From positions 1 through 26,018 of the forward strand of contig CAJUDJ010000022.1 in NCBI GenBank assembly GCA_910584985.1: a DNA stretch of 26,018 bases, given 5' to 3'. Below the pieces are notes generated by a model. It saw only the letters and a program-made list of their open reading frames with translations, was not told the DNA's origin and did not search any database. Below, in pieces: positions 21,928 through 26,018 of this stretch; the first letter of the stretch is position 1, and each line of letters begins with the position of its first letter. Made by a program: the position numbers and the translations under genes. The DNA comes from an uncultured Eubacterium sp. Lineage in GTDB: Bacteria; Bacillota; Clostridia; Oscillospirales; Acutalibacteraceae.

Positions 21928-22677
21928 TTATTTATATAAAGAAATATATTCCCCCGGGGTTATGCCATATGCTTTTTTGAACGATGAAATGAAGTGTGAT
22001 TGTGAGCAGAAGCCCAGAGTGCAGCAGATTTTGCTGCTGTCAAATCCTTCAAACAGCATGGTTTTTGAAAGCTCAAGCTTTTGTGTTACAATATAGCTGC
22101 TTAAATTTTCGCCAACCTCCTTTTTAAAAATATGCGAAAGGTAATCTTCCGAAAGTCCGCATTCCTGTGCAAGTTCACCTACGCTTATTTTTCTGTGCAG
22201 GTTTTTATTGATATATTGCATACATTTTCGGATATGGGGAGAATATTTAAGTTTTTGTGCATTGGAAGCAACAAGATTTGTCAGCTCTATTATTTTCTCG
22301 GCAACATATTCCAGAATATGAACGGGCGAATCCAGCGTATCAATGGTTCTGATAAAATCATCTGAAAAATTATAGGCGTCTGCCTCATTCAAACCGCCCT
22401 GAATTGCATATCTTGCTGCAAGGGTAATGCAGCTTACAGCCATATATTTATGCTGCCTGCTGCTGTCTGACGACATATTGCCCACAACGATTCCGCTATC
22501 CATAAAAGTCTTCAGGTGTTCAATCAATGCATGAAGGTTGCCCTGTTTGATGCAGGAATATAAACGCACTTCATCTTTATAGGGTGTGTGAAAAGTGCCT
22601 GCTTCCCTTTGTTCATAAAGGGATTTGGATATTTCCTCTGGCATGATTTTAAGGCTTAAAAGTTCATATACATTCAT
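21928..22677 (-). CDS. AraC family transcriptional regulator
   Basis: A 249-aa regulator. The C-terminal 95 residues are two HTH motifs: ISVGELAQECGLSEDYLSHIFKKEVG and, partly quoted, CCTLGFCSQSHFISSFKKAYG followed by ITPGEY, typical of AraC/XylS. The N-terminal 150 residues are helical and resemble no cupin; LIEHLKTFMDSGIVVGNMSS and AVSCITLAARYAIQGG are like the non-cupin sensor seen in many clostridial AraC proteins. The start at 22677 is set by a G-rich ribosome binding site (GAGGGGGGGG) 8 nt upstream; the in-frame ATG at 22731 would bury it. It is divergent from the APH-like kinase, its likely target. Confidence 0.9.
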   Translation of the reverse strand: MNVYELLSLKIMPEEISKSLYEQREAGTFHTPYKDEVRLYSCIKQGNLHALIEHLKTFMDSGIVVGNMSSDSSRQHKYMAVSCITLAARYAIQGGLNEADAYNFSDDFIRTIDTLDSPVHILEYVAEKIIELTNLVASNAQKLKYSPHIRKCMQYINKNLHRKISVGELAQECGLSEDYLSHIFKKEVGENLSSYIVTQKLELSKTMLFEGFDSSKICCTLGFCSQSHFISSFKKAYGITPGEYISLYK

Positions 22678-22753
22678 TTTAAATTCCCCCCCCTCTGTTT
22701 TTAGATTATATTCAATTCCGTAAAAAGTCAATTAAAATGTATTTTTAATATAG

Positions 22754-22810
22754 GAATTATGATATTTTGAAAGAATCATGATATAAAGCAGAGCCGGTCT
22801 TTACTATAAT
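22754..22810 (+). promoter_or_regulatory. Promoter of the APH-like kinase with direct repeats in place of a -35
   Basis: TATAAT at 22805-22810 has no recognisable -35. Instead GAATTATGATAT (22754-22765) and GAATCATGATAT (22773-22784) form a direct repeat, 11 of 12 identical, offset 19 bp, the second ending where the -35 would be. This is the layout of an AraC-type activator site. The minus-strand AraC promoter (TTGACT, 15 nt, TATAAT) lies at about 22708-22734. Confidence 0.45.
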
Positions 22811-22829
22811 ACGGAAAAGGGGTGAGAAA

Positions 22830-23750
22830 ATGGATATAAAAGAAAGTCTGGCTTATCTTTCGGATATAAAGCTCGGAAAACAATTGAAGAAATTTCATTA
22901 TATTGGGTTCGGTTCTTTCGGGAAAGTGTATAAAGCGACTGATGAAACAGACGGCAGCATATATATTTTCAAGGTATACCGTGTTGAAAATCTTGCACAA
23001 AAGGAAGAAAAATCACTTATTGCGCTTTCGAAAAATAAAAGTGTTAAAATACCAAAGGTGTATTTTATTCATAAAAAGAATGAAAAAGCACCGTTTGACT
23101 GTTTATGCATGGAATATATCAAGGGGAAAAATGCCTTGATGTGTGCAGGGCTTTTGCTTTCCGGCAAAGAAACAAAAAGGCGATTTGCAGATGAGGTTAC
23201 GGATGGACTGCTTGCCATACACAGCATAAAAAGCAAAAACGGGAAATTCGGATATGCAGATCAACCCGTTTTTAATTCCTGGCTTGAATTTTACAAGCCG
23301 TTTGCACAGGATATTTTTGAAAAGGCGTTCTTTGCCAATCAAAACAAATGTTTTGATTCTTATATTTTGGATGTGATGAAAACGGCATGGGAAAAATTTG
23401 ATTTTATTTTTGATGAAGATGTTTATGAACCCTGCCTGATTCACGGTGATATAAATATAGCAAATATTATGGTGGATAAGGACTATCACCTGGCAGGTTT
23501 TATAGATCCGCTTCATTCCATGTATGCAGACAGGGAATATGATATTTTTCAGTTTCAGAATCTGACAGGTCATTGTTTTAAGCTGTATGAAATCTATAAG
23601 GAAAAATATCAGGTTTCAGAAAAATGTGATATAAAATGTGCGTTTTACGGGCTTTGGAACGAAGCGATGGTCTATCTTGAAACGGGCAGATACACACGGT
23701 TTATTATGAAAGCGGCAATTAAAAGAATGAAAAAGGAATTAAATATGTAA
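22830..23750 (+). CDS. Aminoglycoside phosphotransferase/choline kinase-like (APH family) protein
   Basis: A 306-aa kinase-fold protein. The glycine-rich loop is IGFGSFGKVYKA (25-36), unusually like eukaryotic-type kinases, with the lysine probably Lys48 in YIFKVY; the catalytic loop is H205-G206-D207-I-N-I-A-N212, and the metal-binding Asp is Asp226 in GFIDPLHS, followed by DREYDIFQF as in the APH family. Substrate unknown: it could phosphorylate an aminoglycoside or other small molecule, an amino sugar, or a protein. Resistance should not be assumed. GGGG-TGAG lies 8 nt ahead of the ATG. It is divergent from an AraC-type regulator and ends in its own terminator. Confidence 0.83.
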   Translation: MDIKESLAYLSDIKLGKQLKKFHYIGFGSFGKVYKATDETDGSIYIFKVYRVENLAQKEEKSLIALSKNKSVKIPKVYFIHKKNEKAPFDCLCMEYIKGKNALMCAGLLLSGKETKRRFADEVTDGLLAIHSIKSKNGKFGYADQPVFNSWLEFYKPFAQDIFEKAFFANQNKCFDSYILDVMKTAWEKFDFIFDEDVYEPCLIHGDINIANIMVDKDYHLAGFIDPLHSMYADREYDIFQFQNLTGHCFKLYEIYKEKYQVSEKCDIKCAFYGLWNEAMVYLETGRYTRFIMKAAIKRMKKELNM

Positions 23751-23781
23751 AGCATAATAACTTTACACTCTACAGCAGATG

Positions 23782-23812
23782 AAAAACAGCTTTTTATAAG
23801 CTGTTTTTTGTT
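23782..23812 (+). terminator. Terminator of the APH-like gene
   Basis: AAAAACAGCTT (23782-23792) and AAGCTGTTTTT (23798-23808), 5-nt loop, followed by more T. About 30 nt after the stop. Confidence 0.85.
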
Positions 23813-23817
23813 TTTCA

Positions 23818-23846
23818 TTGATAAATGGATAATAGTTTGCTATAAT
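23818..23846 (+). promoter_or_regulatory. Promoter of murT-gatD
   Basis: TTGATA at 23818-23823 and TATAAT at 23841-23846, 17-nt spacer; predicted start near 23853, ATG at 23891. Confidence 0.65.
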
Positions 23847-23890
23847 TCTTTAATAAGAACTGTTTTTATGATGTTTAAGGATATATAAAT

Positions 23891-25231
23891 ATGAATTTAC
23901 GCAGAATAATTGCTGTTTGGGCAGCAAAGATTATTGAAAAAATAAGTGTTCATATCTTTCACCGCCACGGTGTTACATGGGCAGGCAAGGTAGCACTTCG
24001 GATTTGTCCGCCCATTCTGAAAGAGCTGGCAGAGCAGGTGAAAAAGGGCATTTTTGTGGTTTGCGGAACAAACGGAAAAACAACAACAAATAACATGCTT
24101 TGTGCCGCACTTGAAGCAGAGGGATTTCGTGTTGTGTGCAATCATACAGGCTCAAATATGCTTAACGGTGTTGCTGCCGCCTTTGCGCTTGCAGCGGATT
24201 TTTCGGGAAAACTTAATGCAGATTATGCCTGCATTGAAATTGACGAAGCATCAACAAGAAGAGTTTTTCCGTTTTTTAAGCCGGATTATATGGTGCTTAC
24301 AAATCTGTTCCGTGATCAGCTTGACCGATACGGCGAAATTGATATTACAATGAATATCTTGAAAGAAAGCATGCAGTCTGCCCCCGATATGAAGGTGATT
24401 GTAAACGGGGATGATGCCCTTTCCGCTTTTCTTGCTATGGACAGCGGAAATCCGTTTATTACCTATGGAATCAGCGAAAAAGTGCTTGATGATAAGGATT
24501 CGCATGAAATAAGAGAGGGAAGATTCTGCAAAAAATGCGGCGCAGAGCTGCATTATCGTTTTTATCATTATAGCCAGTTAGGTGATTACGCCTGCACATC
24601 CTGCGATTTCAGGCGTCCTGATATTGATTTTAATGCTTTCGATATTGAAATCGGCGACAGTCTTTCCTTTTCTGTTGAAAATAAAAGGCTTTCTGCCGAT
24701 TACAAGGGTTTTTATAATGTTTATAATATTCTGGCGGCCTATTCTGCCGTAAGAGCAGACGGATTACAGGCAGAGCATTTCAACGATATGCTTAAACGCT
24801 TTAATCCCGAAAACGGCAGAATGGAGGAATTTACGATAAACGGCACAAAAACCGTGCTGAACCTTGCCAAAAATCCTGCCGGCTTCAATCAGAATATTTC
24901 GGCTGTTATGCAGGATAAAACCCTTAAGGATGTTGTGATTTTAATTAATGATAATGCGCAGGATGGCACGGATGTTTCCTGGCTCTGGGATGTGGATTTT
25001 GACAGATTCAGGGGAGCAAACATAAATTCCATAACCGTTAGCGGGATACGGTGCTATGATATGGGCCTGCGGCTGAAATATGTGGATATTGCTTCGATGG
25101 CGGAGCCCGATGTGGAAAAGGCTATATGTGAACGGCTTGAAAACGGCTGCAAAAATCTGTATGTGCTTGTGAATTATACGGCGCTTTACAGCACAAGGGA
25201 TGTGCTGAAAAAACTGGAGGGAAAAAGATAA
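23891..25231 (+). CDS. murT: Lipid II isoglutaminyl synthase, subunit MurT (Mur ligase family)
   Basis: A 446-aa Mur-ligase-like protein. The ATP-binding loop is GTNGKTT (59-65); TNLFRDQLDRYGEI is conserved in MurT; a zinc ribbon of Cys213, Cys216, Cys235 and Cys238 is inserted in the central domain, as in MurT; the C-terminal DUF1727 domain starts near residue 315 (KNPAGFNQNISAVM). With GatD it amidates the D-glutamate of lipid II to D-isoglutamine, a step in peptidoglycan maturation of many Gram-positives. AAGGAT precedes the ATG. Its stop overlaps the gatD start by one base (TAATG), so the two subunits are translated together. Confidence 0.96.
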   Translation: MNLRRIIAVWAAKIIEKISVHIFHRHGVTWAGKVALRICPPILKELAEQVKKGIFVVCGTNGKTTTNNMLCAALEAEGFRVVCNHTGSNMLNGVAAAFALAADFSGKLNADYACIEIDEASTRRVFPFFKPDYMVLTNLFRDQLDRYGEIDITMNILKESMQSAPDMKVIVNGDDALSAFLAMDSGNPFITYGISEKVLDDKDSHEIREGRFCKKCGAELHYRFYHYSQLGDYACTSCDFRRPDIDFNAFDIEIGDSLSFSVENKRLSADYKGFYNVYNILAAYSAVRADGLQAEHFNDMLKRFNPENGRMEEFTINGTKTVLNLAKNPAGFNQNISAVMQDKTLKDVVILINDNAQDGTDVSWLWDVDFDRFRGANINSITVSGIRCYDMGLRLKYVDIASMAEPDVEKAICERLENGCKNLYVLVNYTALYSTRDVLKKLEGKR

Positions 25232-25965
25232 TGTATTCTGAAAAAAGAAAAATTACTATCGGACATCTTTATCCCGATCTTTTAAATTTATATGGCGACA
25301 GGGGCAATATTGCCTGTATGATGCAGCGCTGCAAATGGCGCGGCATAGAGGCTGAAACAATAGAATTCAACACAGGCGATGAAATTGATTTCTCGAAGCT
25401 GGATATTGTGCTTCTCGGCGGCGGTTCGGACAGGGAACAGGCAATCGTATGCAGAAAGCTGCTTGAAATTCAGAAGCAGTTTAAAGAATATGTTGAGGAT
25501 AACGGTGTTGTTCTTGCTGTTTGCGGCGGTTATCAGCTGCTTGGAAAATATTATAAAACCGATGCGGGTATGATTGAGGGACTTAATCTTGTTGATATTT
25601 ATACAGAGCAGGAGGAGGGCAGGCTGATTGATAATATTGTGCTGCAAAGCGAGCTGGTTGAAATGCCTGTTGTGGGCTTTGAAAATCACGGCGGAAGAAC
25701 TTATATAAATGATAATAAGCCGTTTGGAAAGGTGCTTTATGGTTCGGGAAATGACGGAAACAGCGGTTATGAGGGTGTTGTGTATAAAAATGTTATCGGC
25801 ACCTATCTGCACGGGCCGCTGCTGCCGAAAAATCCGCAGCTTTGCGACTGGATTATAGCAAGGGCGCTTGAACGGAAATACGGCAGTGCAGAGCTTGCAC
25901 CGCTGGATGATTTTAAGGAAAATCAGGCAAATGCATATATTGTGAAACGATTTATAAAGGAATAA
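25231..25965 (+). CDS. gatD: Lipid II isoglutaminyl synthase, glutaminase subunit GatD
   Basis: A 244-aa class-I glutamine amidotransferase (CobB/CobQ-like). The nucleophile is Cys98 in VLAVCGGYQLLG and the catalytic His is His194 in GTYLHGPLLPKNP, matching the Cys/His pair of staphylococcal GatD. GHLYPDLLNLYGDRGN at residues 11-26 is the family's N-terminal signature. It supplies ammonia to MurT for amidation of lipid II glutamate. The start overlaps the murT stop by one base. No terminator is seen in the 53 nt that remain before the window ends, and no further gene is visible there. Confidence 0.96.
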   Translation: MYSEKRKITIGHLYPDLLNLYGDRGNIACMMQRCKWRGIEAETIEFNTGDEIDFSKLDIVLLGGGSDREQAIVCRKLLEIQKQFKEYVEDNGVVLAVCGGYQLLGKYYKTDAGMIEGLNLVDIYTEQEEGRLIDNIVLQSELVEMPVVGFENHGGRTYINDNKPFGKVLYGSGNDGNSGYEGVVYKNVIGTYLHGPLLPKNPQLCDWIIARALERKYGSAELAPLDDFKENQANAYIVKRFIKE

Positions 25966-26018
25966 AAACAGGAACCATCAGCTAATGTGTAGGTACGATA
26001 ACGAAGTTTTTTGTAATG

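Noticed and set aside
22830..23750. Calling the APH-family protein an antibiotic-resistance enzyme
   Set aside because: Only the general kinase motifs are visible; the glycine-rich loop is atypical and there is no resistance-gene context or mobile element nearby.
25288..25812. 174-codon open frame on the minus strand
   Set aside because: Antisense to gatD, no recognisable motifs or start signals; a shadow of the coding bias of the true gene.
1..26018. tRNA, rRNA, CRISPR, prophage or transposon signatures
   Set aside because: No T-loop/anticodon arrangement, spaced repeat array, integrase or transposase reading frame was seen on either strand by eye; tRNAscan-SE or similar was not run.

Overview
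The window reads as chromosomal DNA of an endospore-forming Firmicute of class Clostridia, probably a gut Oscillospirales/Ruminococcaceae-type organism. The evidence is a GerA/GerB/GerC germinant-receptor operon, the DarA-HolB-RicT cluster, MurT/GatD, a clostridial 2[4Fe-4S] ferredoxin, a CarD-type regulator, AGGAGG-type ribosome binding sites with frequent TTG/GTG starts, and low-to-moderate GC. The family-level placement is inference. I saw no rRNA, tRNA, CRISPR array, transposase or prophage gene.

Layout. 1-2378 (+): end of a germinant-receptor operon (A subunit cut by the window edge, B permease, C lipoprotein) with its own terminator. 2353-2773: a 53-aa secreted or membrane peptide ORF on the minus strand, a sigma-A promoter, and a roughly 210-nt leader with mutually exclusive pairings that can hide the ribosome binding site of citrate synthase. 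2774-5927 (+): citrate synthase, an eight-TM protein of unknown function and an AEC-family permease. 6058-8266 (+): darA, holB, ricT, a housekeeping cluster; then ferredoxin. 8571-10906 (-): a WYL regulator, a ClbS/DfsB-like protein and an SPL-family radical SAM protein, possibly a DNA-damage or stress cassette. 10993-13465 (-): GNAT acetyltransferase, GH30-type hydrolase and TrmO as one tightly overlapping operon. 13631-16015 (+): a polar amino-acid ABC transporter whose binding protein appears circularly permuted. 16366-18332 (-): CarD-like regulator, then separately a DnaJ-TPR-membrane protein with a small zinc-ribbon membrane protein. 18496-19398 (+): PAP2 phosphatase with an unusual Cys/His tail. 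19450-20514 (-): hisC. 20623-21825 (+): rmuC. 21928-22677 (-) and 22830-23750 (+): a divergent AraC regulator and APH-like kinase. 23891-25965 (+): murT-gatD.

The points most worth following are (i) the candidate translational RNA switch ahead of citrate synthase, (ii) the C-terminus-to-N-terminus rearrangement of the ABC binding protein, (iii) the WYL/ClbS/radical-SAM cassette, and (iv) a direct repeat placed where an AraC activator would sit ahead of the APH-like kinase. Everything was read by eye: promoters, terminators and RNA pairings are pattern-based, and homology calls rest on recognised motifs, not searches.
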